Source of the DNA: an uncultured Dongia sp.
GTDB lineage: Bacteria > Pseudomonadota > Alphaproteobacteria > Dongiales > Dongiaceae
Assembly: GCF_936916975.1 (NCBI RefSeq)
Contig: NZ_CAKZGO010000042.1
Location: forward strand, 1 to 64,000
DNA length: 64,000 bases
Reading direction: 5' to 3'
Shown: piece by piece, positions 27,427 through 35,715 of the stretch
How the letters are laid out: each line of letters opens with the position of its first letter
Numbering within the stretch: position 1 is the stretch's first letter
Notes under the pieces: generated by a model
What the model saw: the letters and a program-made list of their open reading frames with translations, nothing else
What the model was told of the DNA's origin: nothing
Database searches by the model: none
Position numbers and translations under genes: made by a program

Positions 27427-27984
27427 ATGACTAAGGAAGCTGCTGATATTTCAGTTTTTTCGCGAATAATCGAGGTTGGGTCGGTGGGCGTGCGCGCCCA
27501 TGACCGTCAGCTTGAAGCCAATGCGGCCGAGCGGGCTGCCCTGGCGGAGGTCCTTGACCTGCAGGCGATCGACCGGCTGGTGGCGCAGCTCAGTTTGCGG
27601 CGCTTGAGCTCCGGCCTCATTGAGGTGAAGGGCAGACTGGAGAGCGATGTGGTGCAGACCTGCATCGTCACCCTCGAACCTGTCCCGGCCAAGGTCACGG
27701 AGAGCTTCCGCCTCAATTTCGGCGATGTGCAGCCGGAGCCTGATCTCACTGAAATCGATATCGATTTTGAAGATTCCGACCCGCCGGAACCGATTCTCGA
27801 TGGCCAGATCGACCTTGGCGCGCTGGTTGCGGAACAGCTGTCGCTGGGCCTCGACCCCTATCCCCGCAAGGCGGGGGCGTCGGTGCCGCAGGAATTTGGC
27901 CCCAATGACGCCGAGATCGCCGCGGAGAATGAACGTGCGGGTACGCGTAAACCGTTCCTGGGTTTGGATAAATTAAAGAAATAG
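27427..27984 (+). CDS. DUF177 (YceD) protein
   Basis: A 185-residue YceD/DUF177 protein. The diagnostic centre is GLIEVKGRLESDVVQTCIVTLEPVPAKVTESFRLNF followed by an acidic stretch (DIDFEDSDPPEPILDGQIDLGALVAEQLSLGLDPYPRKAG). DUF177 genes almost always precede rpmF (L32); plant homologues affect 23S rRNA accumulation, so a ribosome biogenesis role is likely. The ATG at 27427 is preferred to the track TTG two codons earlier. A GC hairpin with a T run separates it from rpmF. Confidence 0.88.
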   Translation: MTKEAADISVFSRIIEVGSVGVRAHDRQLEANAAERAALAEVLDLQAIDRLVAQLSLRRLSSGLIEVKGRLESDVVQTCIVTLEPVPAKVTESFRLNFGDVQPEPDLTEIDIDFEDSDPPEPILDGQIDLGALVAEQLSLGLDPYPRKAGASVPQEFGPNDAEIAAENERAGTRKPFLGLDKLKK

Positions 27985-28071
27985 GAAATCGTGGGTCAGG
28001 CGGGTACAAAACCTGCGCGCTTGGTAATTGGCTTGCCATCCCCCGGGATTTTCGTTATCTACCCGCCCATT

Positions 28072-28100
28072 GGCGGCACGCTTGCCGCCGCTATTTTTTT
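28072..28100 (+). terminator. Hairpin with T run in the rpmF leader
   Basis: GGCGGCA-CGCT-TGCCGCC forms a perfect 7 bp stem with tetraloop, then GCTA and seven T, ending 16 bases before the rpmF ATG and just before its ribosome site (GTGAAGAGAG). It could be an attenuator or a partial terminator of the DUF177 transcript. Confidence 0.6.
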
Positions 28101-28116
28101 GTGAAGAGAGTGGATC

Positions 28117-28311
28117 ATGGCAGTCCCCAAGAAGAAAACCAGCAAGTCGCGCCGTGACATGCGTCGCAGCCATCATGCGCTGACGGTTACCACGTCGGCC
28201 GAATGCCCGAATTGTGGCGAGCTGAAGCGCCCGCACCATGTGTGCGGCTCTTGCGGTCATTATGATGGCCGTGAGGTCGTCGCGCAGGGCACCGAGGCAG
28301 ACGCAGCGTAA
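28117..28311 (+). CDS. rpmF: 50S ribosomal protein L32
   Basis: A 64-residue L32 beginning [22 protein letters not shown], the universal basic N-terminus, with a C-terminal zinc ribbon of two CxxC pairs ([26 protein letters not shown]). It is a component of the large ribosomal subunit near the peptidyl transferase exit region. It lies between DUF177 and plsX, the classical order linking ribosome and membrane lipid genes. All four zinc cysteines are present, so this is the C+ form. Confidence 0.97.
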   Translation: MAVPKKKTSKSRRDMRRSHHALTVTTSAECPNCGELKRPHHVCGSCGHYDGREVVAQGTEADAA

Positions 28312-28351
28312 CTCCAGACCCGCTGCTATGATGGCCGGGAAGGAGTGACGG

Positions 28352-29401
28352 GTGAGCACCAGCCTGGCTATATCTCTAGATGCGATGGGTGGCGATAACG
28401 CTCCTGATATGGTGATCAGGGGCGCAGATATTGCACGCCAGCGATTCCCCAATGCCCACTTCCTGATGTTCGGCGATGAAGCGCGTCTGAAGCCGATGCT
28501 CGATGCGCTGCCCGCCCTCGCCAAAGTCTGCACCATCCGCCATACCGATTCCGTCGTCTCCATGGACGACAAGCCGAGCCAGGCCTTGCGCGGCGGCCGC
28601 AACTCGTCGATGCGCCTTGCCATCGATGCCGTTCATAACGGCGAAGCCGGCGCCATGGTATCTGCCGGCAATACTGGCGCGTTGATGGCGATGGCGAAGT
28701 TTGTCTTGAAGACCATGCCCGGCATCGACCGCCCGGCGATCGCCTCGTTCTTCCCGACCATGCGCTCGGAAAGCGTCATGCTCGATCTCGGCGCCAATGT
28801 GCAATGCGACGCCAACAACCTCGTGCAGTTTGCCGTCATGGGCAACGTGTTCGCGCGGCTGGTTCTAGGTGTTCAGGAGCCCAGCATGGGCATCCTCAAT
28901 GTCGGCGCTGAGGAGTTGAAGGGCCATGACGCGGTCAAGGTGGCAGCCGCCATTCTGCGCGACGTGCCTTTGCCCGGCAAATTCGTCGGTTTCGTCGAAG
29001 GCGATGACATCGCCAAGGGCACGGTCGATGTGGTGGTGACCGACGGCTTCACTGGCAACATCGCCCTCAAGACCATCGAAGGCACCGTAAAGCTTTACGG
29101 TCATTGGCTGAAACAGACCTTTTCCGCCACATTATGGTCAAAGATCGCCTATATATTCGCCAGACCCGCCCTCAATGGCCTCCGGGCCCAAGTCGACCCG
29201 CGGCGCTATAACGGGGCCATTCTGATGGGCCTCAACGGCATTTGTGTCAAAAGTCATGGTGGCACCGATTCCTATGGTTTTGCCAACGCCATCGGAGTTG
29301 CGGTAAATATGGTACAGAATGACGCCATGGAACGCATGAAGCAGGACTTCGCCCAGCTCATGGCCGTACCCGGGGCGGAAGCCGTCGCAGCTGCTCTCTA
29401 G
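28352..29401 (+). CDS. plsX: Phosphate acyltransferase PlsX
   Basis: A 349-residue enzyme that makes acyl-phosphate from acyl-ACP for PlsY in phospholipid synthesis. Blocks are SLDAMGGDNAPDMVIRGA at the N-terminus, SAGNTGALMAMAKF, GIDRPAIASFFPT, LDLGANVQCDANNLVQFAVMG and DGFTGNIALKTIEGTVKL. It starts from GTG with GAAGGAG seven bases before. It is 40 bases after rpmF and 49 before fabH. Confidence 0.95.
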   Translation: MSTSLAISLDAMGGDNAPDMVIRGADIARQRFPNAHFLMFGDEARLKPMLDALPALAKVCTIRHTDSVVSMDDKPSQALRGGRNSSMRLAIDAVHNGEAGAMVSAGNTGALMAMAKFVLKTMPGIDRPAIASFFPTMRSESVMLDLGANVQCDANNLVQFAVMGNVFARLVLGVQEPSMGILNVGAEELKGHDAVKVAAAILRDVPLPGKFVGFVEGDDIAKGTVDVVVTDGFTGNIALKTIEGTVKLYGHWLKQTFSATLWSKIAYIFARPALNGLRAQVDPRRYNGAILMGLNGICVKSHGGTDSYGFANAIGVAVNMVQNDAMERMKQDFAQLMAVPGAEAVAAAL

Positions 29402-29450
29402 CTGAACGTCCATTCAACTTTTGAACGACCTTTCAAAGATTTGAGCCCCG

Positions 29451-30425
29451 ATGGCCCGCAGATCGCTCCTCCTCTCCGCCGGCAGCTATCTCCCCAAAGA
29501 GATTTTGACCAATGCGGAACTCGCCAAGCGCGTCGACACGACCGATGAGTGGATTTCGCAGCGCACCGGCATCAAACAGCGCCATATCGCAGCCCCCGGC
29601 GAGCTGACCTCGGACCTCGCCGTCCATGCCGCCGAGCAGGCGCTCCACCATGCGGGCCTCCGTGGTGCCGATATCGACATGCTGCTGGTGGCGACCACCA
29701 CCCCCGACCATACCTTTCCGGCAACCGCCACCAAGGTGCAGCAGCGCATCGGCATGCGCGGCGGGTTTGCCATGGACATCCAGGCGGTCTGCTCGGGCTT
29801 CGTCTTTGCACTCGCGACCGCCGACAATTTCATCCGCACCGGCCAGGCGCACCGCGCGCTGGTGATCGGTGCCGAGACCTTCTCGCGCATCCTCGACTGG
29901 AACGACCGCAACACCTGTGTGCTGTTCGGCGATGGCGCCGGTGCTGTCGTGCTGGAAGCGGGCGAGGGCAACGGCACCTCGCAGGACCGCGGCATCCTCT
30001 GCACCCATCTCTTCTCGGACGGTGCCTATTACGACAAGCTCTATGTCGATGGCGGCCCGTCGACCACGCAGACCTCGGGCTTCGTCCATATGGAAGGCAA
30101 GGAAGTCTTCCGCCATGCCGTCGTGAACCTGGCCGCTGCGGTCGATGCCGCCATCGCCTCGGCCGGCATCAAGGCCGACGATGTCGACTGGCTGGTGCCG
30201 CATCAGGCGAATCGGCGCATCATCGACAGCATGGGCAACAAGCTCAAACTGGCCCCGGAAAAAGTGGTGGTCACGATCGACCGCCATGCCAACACCTCAG
30301 CGGCCTCGATCCCGCTCGCACTCGCGGAAGCGGTCAATGACGGGCGTATCCAGCGCGGCCAATTGGTCCTCATGGAAGCTATGGGTGGTGGCTTCACCTG
30401 GGGTTCGGCCCTGATTCGCTACTGA
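29451..30425 (+). CDS. fabH: 3-oxoacyl-ACP synthase III
   Basis: A 324-residue KAS III that starts fatty acid chains by condensing acetyl-CoA with malonyl-ACP. The catalytic triad is visible: Cys114 in [13 protein letters not shown], His in [12 protein letters not shown] and Asn in [14 protein letters not shown]. The N-terminal block [17 protein letters not shown] and C-terminal [13 protein letters not shown] are family hallmarks. It follows plsX in the conserved plsX-fabH pair and is followed by ihfA after 128 AT-richer bases that probably hold an ihfA promoter. Confidence 0.96.
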   Translation: MARRSLLLSAGSYLPKEILTNAELAKRVDTTDEWISQRTGIKQRHIAAPGELTSDLAVHAAEQALHHAGLRGADIDMLLVATTTPDHTFPATATKVQQRIGMRGGFAMDIQAVCSGFVFALATADNFIRTGQAHRALVIGAETFSRILDWNDRNTCVLFGDGAGAVVLEAGEGNGTSQDRGILCTHLFSDGAYYDKLYVDGGPSTTQTSGFVHMEGKEVFRHAVVNLAAAVDAAIASAGIKADDVDWLVPHQANRRIIDSMGNKLKLAPEKVVVTIDRHANTSAASIPLALAEAVNDGRIQRGQLVLMEAMGGGFTWGSALIRY

Positions 30426-30553
30426 ATCTTCGGTGACATTGCTGAACCAATCCACACACATATGATTGCAGATCAATGTCGCTCTCTAATTGACTGATTT
30501 CAGAGTAAACGATACGCTCATTCATCAAAAGCCGCTTTGAAAGGCAGGGGGCG

Positions 30554-30862
30554 ATGAAGGGCAATACCATCACGCGAGCGCATCTGGCCGAAGCCGTCTA
30601 TCAAGAGGTGGGCCTGTCGCGCAACGAATCCGCCGAGCTGGTCGACACCGTACTCGACGAAGTTTCCCATGCACTCGTCCGCGGCGAGAGCGTCAAGATC
30701 TCATCCTTCGGCAGCTTCCTCGTGCGCCTCAAAGGCGAGCGCGTCGGCCGCAATCCGAAGACCGGTGAAGAGGTGCCGATCAAGCCGCGCCGGGTCCTTG
30801 TCTTCCGCGCGTCCCACGTGCTGAAGGACCGGGTCAACAAGGGCGCTGAAAAACAACCATGA
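30554..30862 (+). CDS. ihfA: Integration host factor alpha subunit
   Basis: A 102-residue HU/IHF-family DNA-bending protein. It has [77 protein letters not shown]; the Pro in [12 protein letters not shown] is the intercalating residue of the arm. The gene order fabH-ihfA-merR identifies it as IhfA rather than HU. GCAGGGGGCG precedes the start, and the stop overlaps the next gene by four bases. Confidence 0.93.
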   Translation: MKGNTITRAHLAEAVYQEVGLSRNESAELVDTVLDEVSHALVRGESVKISSFGSFLVRLKGERVGRNPKTGEEVPIKPRRVLVFRASHVLKDRVNKGAEKQP

Positions 30863-31470
30863 GCTCCTCGGCAGAACGCCTTCCCACGGCCGACCGACTC
30901 TTGAGTTCGGATCAGGCCAACCAGAAATCGGATGCCGCTGCCCAGCGCCGGTCAGCGGCACGCCGGGTCGAGAAGGCCGCCGGTGCCTTCCGCACGATCT
31001 CGGAAGTGGCCGACGACCTCGAAGTGCCGCAGCATGTGCTCCGGTTCTGGGAAACCAAATTCCCCCAGATCAAGCCGATGAAGCGGGGCGGTGGCCGCCG
31101 CTATTACCGGCCGGAAGACGTCGATCTGCTGCGCGCCATCCGGGGCCTGCTCTATGACCAGGGCTATACCATCAAAGGCGTCCAGAAGCTGATCCGCGAG
31201 GGTGCCCTGCGCCTCGGCGGCGAGTATTCGGATGCCGAGGCCTTAGGGCTTGCCGCCGAAGCCGCCAGTAACGGCCATGGCGGAACCACCGAATTGGCCG
31301 ATGGCACCGGCGACCCGACCCTGGCCGCCAAGATCGGCCAGGCCCAGGCGATGCTGGACCTGCCCTTGTTCAAGGCGGCTTCCCTCGACGAGCGCCAGGT
31401 CCGGGAAGTGAAGGCCATCACCAGCGAACTCGAGGAACTGCGCGACCGCCTCAGGAAAGTTCTGGGCTGA
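30859..31470 (+). CDS. MerR-family transcriptional regulator
   Basis: A 203-residue protein with a MerR helix-turn-helix at about residues 40-110: [69 protein letters not shown]. The N-terminal 35 residues are Ser/Ala-rich and the C-terminal half ends in a coiled coil ([21 protein letters not shown]). There is no cysteine cluster, so metal sensing is unlikely. It overlaps ihfA (ATGA), and this ihfA-merR pairing is conserved in alphaproteobacteria; its targets are not known to me. Confidence 0.9.
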   Translation: MSSSAERLPTADRLLSSDQANQKSDAAAQRRSAARRVEKAAGAFRTISEVADDLEVPQHVLRFWETKFPQIKPMKRGGGRRYYRPEDVDLLRAIRGLLYDQGYTIKGVQKLIREGALRLGGEYSDAEALGLAAEAASNGHGGTTELADGTGDPTLAAKIGQAQAMLDLPLFKAASLDERQVREVKAITSELEELRDRLRKVLG

Positions 31471-31505
31471 GCAAGGTCTTGAGCTAGGCCTAACCATCCC
31501 CCATT

Positions 31506-31584
31506 CGTCATGCCCGGACTTGATCCGGGCATCCACGCCCTCAACTGCCGCAGTGGATCCCCGGGTCAAGCCCGGGGATGACGG
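31506..31584. repeat. REP-like inverted pair (BIME-type) after merR
   Basis: Left arm CGTCATGCCCGGACTTGATCCGGGCATCCACG (31506-31537) and right arm, read on the minus strand, CGTCATCCCCGGGCTTGACCCGGGGATCCACTG. The two are imperfect reverse complements and each folds into its own CCCGG stem. Both share the CGTCAT ... CCAC frame with the element at 15525. This CGTCATNCCCGG-CTTGA-CCGGG type is widespread between genes in alphaproteobacteria. Confidence 0.88.
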
Positions 31585-31634
31585 CCTTAGAGGCGAGGGT
31601 CCGTTAACTAATCCGCCCCAACCCGGTTTCTACA

Positions 31635-31663
31635 TTGCGCAGGCCCCTTGGCCCCGCTATATA
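31635..31663 (+). promoter_or_regulatory. Promoter of tRNA-Pro
   Basis: TTGCGC, a 17-base spacer and TATATA, followed by AAAGCGCGCCG, about 90 bases before the mature tRNA. Spacing and -10 element are close to consensus. Confidence 0.65.
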
Positions 31664-31756
31664 AAGCGCGCCGTCGGCACCCCCTAAGGTTTGGTGTTTT
31701 CCAGCCCTTTCGCCGGTCGGTCCGGGCCCCGTCTCACGGGCGGCCCGAAAGAGTGT

Positions 31757-31833
31757 CGGAGCGTGGCGCAGCCTGGTAGCGCACTAGACTGGGGGTCTAG
31801 GGGTCGCAGGTTCAAATCCTGTCGCTCCGACCA
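31757..31833 (+). tRNA. tRNA-Pro (anticodon GGG)
   Basis: A 77-base cloverleaf with the CCA end encoded. The acceptor stem is CGGAGCG/CGCTCCG; the D arm is GCGCAGCCTGGTAGCGC; the anticodon arm is CTAGA-CTGGGGG-TCTAG with GGG at positions 34-36; the T arm is GCAGG-TTCAAAT-CCTGT. The C at position 1 and the GGG anticodon identify proline. It reads CCC and CCU codons. Confidence 0.97.
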
Positions 31834-31945
31834 TTTTCTTGCAGTTTCACTTCGCGGGTGGGAGCTGTTTCCGCTGAGCTTTCAGCGATTGAACACGCGC
31901 CTGGTATCCCAAGTCGCTTTGCCGAAATCATTAGAGTGTCCCTCT

Positions 31946-31962
31946 ACGCGCTTTAAGCGTGT
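31946..31962. promoter_or_regulatory. Palindrome upstream of the orphan membrane gene
   Basis: ACGCGCTT-T-AAGCGTGT has 8 bp arms with a single mismatch, 44 bases before the gene start and next to TATTATTTG, a possible -10. It may be an operator or a hairpin. Confidence 0.35.
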
Positions 31963-32006
31963 ATTATTTGGCGAACTAAATTCAACCTATTGGAGAAGAG
32001 GTTGTT

Positions 32007-32849
32007 ATGCAGTTCGGTGCCAAGAAATCGCAACTCGTCATTCAAGTCTCTCCAGCATCACTGTCTGACGCGGAAAAGGAAAAAGGCTGGTTCGAGAAAA
32101 ACCAGACAGCCGTCTCTGCTATTGTATCTATCGCAATAGCGGCGATCGGCTTTTTTTCCGCCGTCATGGTCGTGAACATTCAGCTCGGGGCAGAAGATGC
32201 GCGAAGAGATCTCGAGCAAGCGACGGACATCGACACATCTGCGATGCTGCTGCAGAAGGCCTTACAAGAGTTCGATCATCATTTTAAGGCGTTTGACGAC
32301 GGAATGTATAAATCTCAGGCTTCCGCCACTTTCGACGGTCGGGGACTGACTGAAGAGTACCTATTATCGCTGGACGCTGCGCAGAATACAGCAAGACTAC
32401 ATGTTCAGGGTGCCATCGGCCATATAGCGACCAACACCAGTAATCTTCGCAGTGCAATGCTGCTGGCAATAGACAGAGCCGATAAAGCGCTCGCCCACTG
32501 GACCAACCTTCGGTTTCGCCTGAAATGGATCAAAGAAAACAGCAGCGATCGTCTCTTCAGTCTCCAAACTAAATATATCCTTGGTCAACGCGAAATTGCG
32601 AATATCGTTATCAGCCGCGCGTTTTGTGCGGTTTCCGACATTAATGCCCAATACCAAAGCATTTATACTCAAGAAAGGAACCAGAAATTCAACTCGTGGG
32701 GCGTCGAGATTGAGCCGCTGATCTGCAAGGAGAAGTCCCCCTATTGGAACGATCGGGAGTTGGATATTGAGATCGAGCAATCTGAAACGGTAAGAGAGAT
32801 GCTAATAATTGTCGAGAAACTGGGGGGCGAGAAATCGGGAGCAGAGTGA
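32007..32849 (+). CDS. Orphan single-pass membrane protein next to tRNA-Pro
   Basis: A 280-residue protein I do not recognise. After a charged N-terminus (residues 1-32) there is one membrane segment, AVSAIVSIAIAAIGFFSAVMVVNI (about 35-58), then a long soluble region rich in helices and charged residues (EDARRDLEQATDIDTSAMLLQKALQEFDHHFKAF) and a Glu-rich tail. The start has an excellent ribosome site (GGAGAAGAGG). Its base composition is clearly more AT-rich than the neighbours and it uses codons such as ATA, AGA and TTA rare elsewhere in the window, which with the tRNA-adjacent position suggests horizontal arrival. No integrase is present. Function unknown. Confidence 0.7.
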   Translation: MQFGAKKSQLVIQVSPASLSDAEKEKGWFEKNQTAVSAIVSIAIAAIGFFSAVMVVNIQLGAEDARRDLEQATDIDTSAMLLQKALQEFDHHFKAFDDGMYKSQASATFDGRGLTEEYLLSLDAAQNTARLHVQGAIGHIATNTSNLRSAMLLAIDRADKALAHWTNLRFRLKWIKENSSDRLFSLQTKYILGQREIANIVISRAFCAVSDINAQYQSIYTQERNQKFNSWGVEIEPLICKEKSPYWNDRELDIEIEQSETVREMLIIVEKLGGEKSGAE

Positions 32850-32965
32850 GATTCTGATGAGGTCAGATTGAGAACGAATTTCTGCACGCGGGATGGCGCC
32901 CATGTTGTTGATCGCTGACCAATGGTGAGGTCGTTCCGGCTATTTGTCGTCCGAGCCTTATAACG

Positions 32966-33373
32966 TCACGCCTTCTTCTTTGCCCCGGCCGACACCTTGT
33001 TCCGCGCCGCTGCGGTGCGGATCAGGGATTTGAAGGCGTCGGCGTCGATCTCATCACCCTCATGGAGATCGATCGCGCGCCTTGTGTTGCCATCAAGGCT
33101 GGAGTTGAACAGCCCGGTGGGGTCTTTGACTGACGCGCCCTTGGCGAAGGTCAGCTTCACGGCTTTCTTGTAGGTCTCGCCCGTGCAGATGATTCCGTCA
33201 TGCGACCAGACGGGCACGTTCCATTTCCACTCTTCGACCACGTCGGGGTCGGCCTTTTTGATCAGCAACCGGATATGGGCCAGCGTCTCGCCGCGCCAGT
33301 CGTCCAGTTCCTTGATCCGCGTATCGATCAGCTGCGCCGGTGATTCGCCCTTGCTCGGTGCGCTCTTTGCCAT
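32966..33373 (-). CDS. DUF1801 (YdhG-like) protein
   Basis: A 135-residue protein with the DUF1801 pattern: LIDTRIKELDDWRGETLAHIRLLIKKADPDVVEEWKWNVPVWSHDGIICTGETYKKAVKLTFAKGASVKDPTGLFN. The family is small, soluble and of unknown function; some members are linked to iron or frataxin-like folds. I use the ATG at 33373 (MAKSAPSKGES); the track ORF adds about 124 residues antisense to the cyclase gene. The C-terminus is Lys-rich. It is divergent from the cyclase with a 154-base gap. Confidence 0.83.
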   Translation of the reverse strand: MAKSAPSKGESPAQLIDTRIKELDDWRGETLAHIRLLIKKADPDVVEEWKWNVPVWSHDGIICTGETYKKAVKLTFAKGASVKDPTGLFNSSLDGNTRRAIDLHEGDEIDADAFKSLIRTAAARNKVSAGAKKKA

Positions 33374-33527
33374 GATGTCCGCTGCCTCATGCCGCTGTTT
33401 TCTGGTCCTCCCGAGGGTAGCAATCACCTGTGATCCACGCCAGTCCAGCGGGTGCTCGCCCACGGTCCCGGAATAGCATATTCTCCGTCTATCCGAGGTG
33501 ACCGCGTTTGAGGAAGGTGTCGGGACT

Positions 33528-34259
33528 ATGTCGGGCCAGTCAAAGATCTGCGTGGGCTGCTGGCAACAGATGCATGTGCCGGTGCCGCTGCATGGCGTGC
33601 TCTCGATACCGTTTCGCCTGTTCGGCATTCGCCCGAGCAAGATGAACCCCAATACCTGCACGATCTGCGAGTTGATGTTCACCAAGGTAATGAAAACGCG
33701 CAAGATCACCATAGATGCGACGATTCTGTTTGCGGATCTGCGCAACTATACCGGCCTGTCGCAGTCCCAATCGCCGGATGCCATGTCGGCGCTGCTGGAC
33801 GCCTTCTATGACGAATGTGCCGGCGCCATCTGGGAACATGACGGGCTTCTCAACAAGACGATCGGCGACGCCGTCATGGCTGTCTTCAACTTTCCGATCC
33901 GGCAAGATGATCATGCGCAGAAGGCGGTCCTTGCCGCGCGTGCGATCCAGGCACGCTGGCGCGACCGGCGCGAAAAGCTCATCTCAGCATTCGGACCAGC
34001 TGCCAGCGAACTCAGCATTGGTGCCGGCATCCACTGTGGCGAACTCAGCTTCGGCGAGTTCGGCCAATCGCACCGCGATCTCACCGCCATCGGTACGGTC
34101 GTCAACACGGCGGCCCGCGCGCAATCGGCCGCGCTCGCCGGCGAGATTCTGCTGACCCAGGCCGTCTATGACCGGTTCTCGCCGGCATTGACGGTGAGCG
34201 GGATGCAAGACTACGACCTCAAGGGGTTTGAGAAGCCGGTCAGGCTGTACGCAGCGTGA
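33528..34259 (+). CDS. Small class III nucleotidyl cyclase with N-terminal four-Cys motif
   Basis: A 243-residue soluble protein. Residues 1-50 hold Cys8, Cys11, Cys44 and Cys47 (KICVGCWQQ, NTCTICEL), a CxxC pair typical of a zinc ribbon or metal cluster. The cyclase domain begins about residue 60 (ITIDATILFADLRNYTGLS), with metal Asp70 and Asp114 (LNKTIGDAVMAVFNFP), and NTAARAQ supplies the transition-state Asn193 and Arg197. Lys110 and Asp184 (HRDLTAIG) match the adenine-selecting Lys-Asp pair, so it probably makes cAMP. The ATG at 33528 follows AGGAAGG; the GTG ten codons earlier is an alternative. Confidence 0.85.
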   Translation: MSGQSKICVGCWQQMHVPVPLHGVLSIPFRLFGIRPSKMNPNTCTICELMFTKVMKTRKITIDATILFADLRNYTGLSQSQSPDAMSALLDAFYDECAGAIWEHDGLLNKTIGDAVMAVFNFPIRQDDHAQKAVLAARAIQARWRDRREKLISAFGPAASELSIGAGIHCGELSFGEFGQSHRDLTAIGTVVNTAARAQSAALAGEILLTQAVYDRFSPALTVSGMQDYDLKGFEKPVRLYAA

Positions 34260-34296
34260 GGTTGACGAAACGGCCATACCGGCATGACCGCGCCTC

Positions 34297-34680
34297 TTAA
34301 AGACACTCGCCAATCGCGATGTAGGCCCATACGGCTTCACCGTTTTCATCCTTCGGGGTGAGGTCAATATGCTTTGTTCTGGCCGACCCGCTGGCGCACA
34401 TCGCGGTGAACTCGCCAAAGACCTCGGCCTTTGCCCGCGCCTCATCATCTGTGAAGGGCAGGACTCCCCGCAGGACCAGCAACTCGTGGGATGCTTTTTT
34501 TCCGATCTTGGGGCATCGATGAAGTGGTTCCGGCTGCGGCGGCTCGCCTGCTACTGTCGGGGCGGTCCTGTTGCATGCGGTCCCATCGGCGCGCGCTGGC
34601 GCGTGCATCATGATGGCGATCAGGTATACAGCGACGAGCAGTGTCGTCGGCGCCCAGATTCTGCAACCCGTATACGTCAT
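34297..34680 (-). CDS. Secreted hypothetical protein
   Basis: A 127-residue protein starting at the ATG at 34680 (MTYTGCRIWAPTTLLVAVYLIAIMMHAPARADG), a clear signal peptide cleaved after ARA or ARADG. The mature part has cysteines in TACNRTAP, HRCPKIGK, AMCASG and GECL, an even number fitting disulfides in the periplasm, and an E-rich middle (FTDDEARAKAEVFGEF). I do not recognise the family. It is convergent with the cyclase gene. Confidence 0.55.
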   Translation of the reverse strand: MTYTGCRIWAPTTLLVAVYLIAIMMHAPARADGTACNRTAPTVAGEPPQPEPLHRCPKIGKKASHELLVLRGVLPFTDDEARAKAEVFGEFTAMCASGSARTKHIDLTPKDENGEAVWAYIAIGECL

Positions 34681-34833
34681 GTTTTGCCGCCCGTTACCGC
34701 GCCAACAGGTCTTTCCAACAGGCATTCAGAGGGCGCGGCGGCACAAGTTTGACAGAAAGCACCGCAAGCCGCATAGCCAATTTGATTGGCTGTGTGCGCC
34801 GCGTCACTCAATTTTCCTGTTCAGCGCCGGGGA

Positions 34834-35532
34834 CTACAGCTCAGCGACGGCCCGCCATTTGGCGGCGGAGAGGTCATCGACCTCGGCGGTGGAGTTCAGA
34901 AAATAATCTTCGATCACGAGACACCGATCGACCGCGGTCGGTCCTCTGAACGGGCAGATGAGATATTCTGTTTTCAGCCTGGGCTCACCGTCCACGATCG
35001 AGAGGGCCATGCCGGCGCCGGCCAGGCCGCTCTCTCTGACGGCACGATAGGCTTCCTTGATAGCCTCGAGATTGAACTGGTCCATCTGCAATTCGTCGAG
35101 GTAATGGCCGACGAAATCCAACCCCGTAAACCTGATGACCTCTTTGCCCACCAAGCGATAGAAGACCCGGAGCGGCTCGCCGGACAATTCGACGACCATG
35201 ATATTCGGCAGCACCACGTGCAACGCCGCCGGATCGACATCGTCATATGCCGGTAGCCCGTCCTGGGCCAGATCTTGCCAGTAGCTGAACAAGAGGCGGA
35301 GCCGCGGCGATTGAAACCGTGGGCTCAGCTCGCGATTGATCAATTCAAAGAAATCTTCGGTGGCCGTCGATCTGTCCAGGCGCTGATAAGGCGAGACGAA
35401 GAGAGCGGCTTCGTCGATCGCATCAGAGACTTTCGATTGCTGTCTGTTCTGCTGGCGGAAGGCATCGAGCGCGTCCCAGCCAGTTGATCTGCCAGTTGAT
35501 CTATCTGGCGACCTATCAGGATCTTTTCCCAT
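34834..35532 (-). CDS. PAS-type sensor protein (PAS_5-like), copy 1
   Basis: A 232-residue soluble protein. From about residue 78 it shows the pattern SPRLRLLFSYWQDL...PAYDDVDPAALHVVLPNIMVVEL...LRVFYRLVGKEVIRFTGLDFVGHYLDEL...AYRAVRESGLAGAGMA...LKTEYLICPFRG...CLVIEDYFL, a single-domain PAS variant common in Rhodospirillales. The N-terminal 75 residues are charged and low-complexity, encoded partly by a 12-base tandem repeat (GCCAGTTGATCT twice, 35479-35502). The ATG at 35532 follows GGGGGG. There is no output domain, so it probably acts through a partner. It is closely related to the protein at 36391. Confidence 0.78.
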   Translation of the reverse strand: MGKDPDRSPDRSTGRSTGWDALDAFRQQNRQQSKVSDAIDEAALFVSPYQRLDRSTATEDFFELINRELSPRFQSPRLRLLFSYWQDLAQDGLPAYDDVDPAALHVVLPNIMVVELSGEPLRVFYRLVGKEVIRFTGLDFVGHYLDELQMDQFNLEAIKEAYRAVRESGLAGAGMALSIVDGEPRLKTEYLICPFRGPTAVDRCLVIEDYFLNSTAEVDDLSAAKWRAVAEL

Positions 35533-35715
35533 GCTACCCCCCCATCCGCATGTCCGCCTCAGGACTAACGCGTGCACTGTCGATTGGTTGCGGTGGTGGT
35601 GAAATATAGGCTGACGGGCTCGGGCGTCAGGGTCGGGCTAGCGCCGGACCACCATTCCCGTCAAAGCGCTGCGTGTCGTCTTGCGGCAAAGGCCAGAGGT
35701 TCTCATCGGCAGTGC

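Noticed and set aside
31834-33000. Possible attachment site or genomic island at tRNA-Pro
   Set aside because: I found no second copy of the tRNA 3' end and no integrase or transposase in the following genes, so only a tentative transfer of the single orphan gene is suggested.
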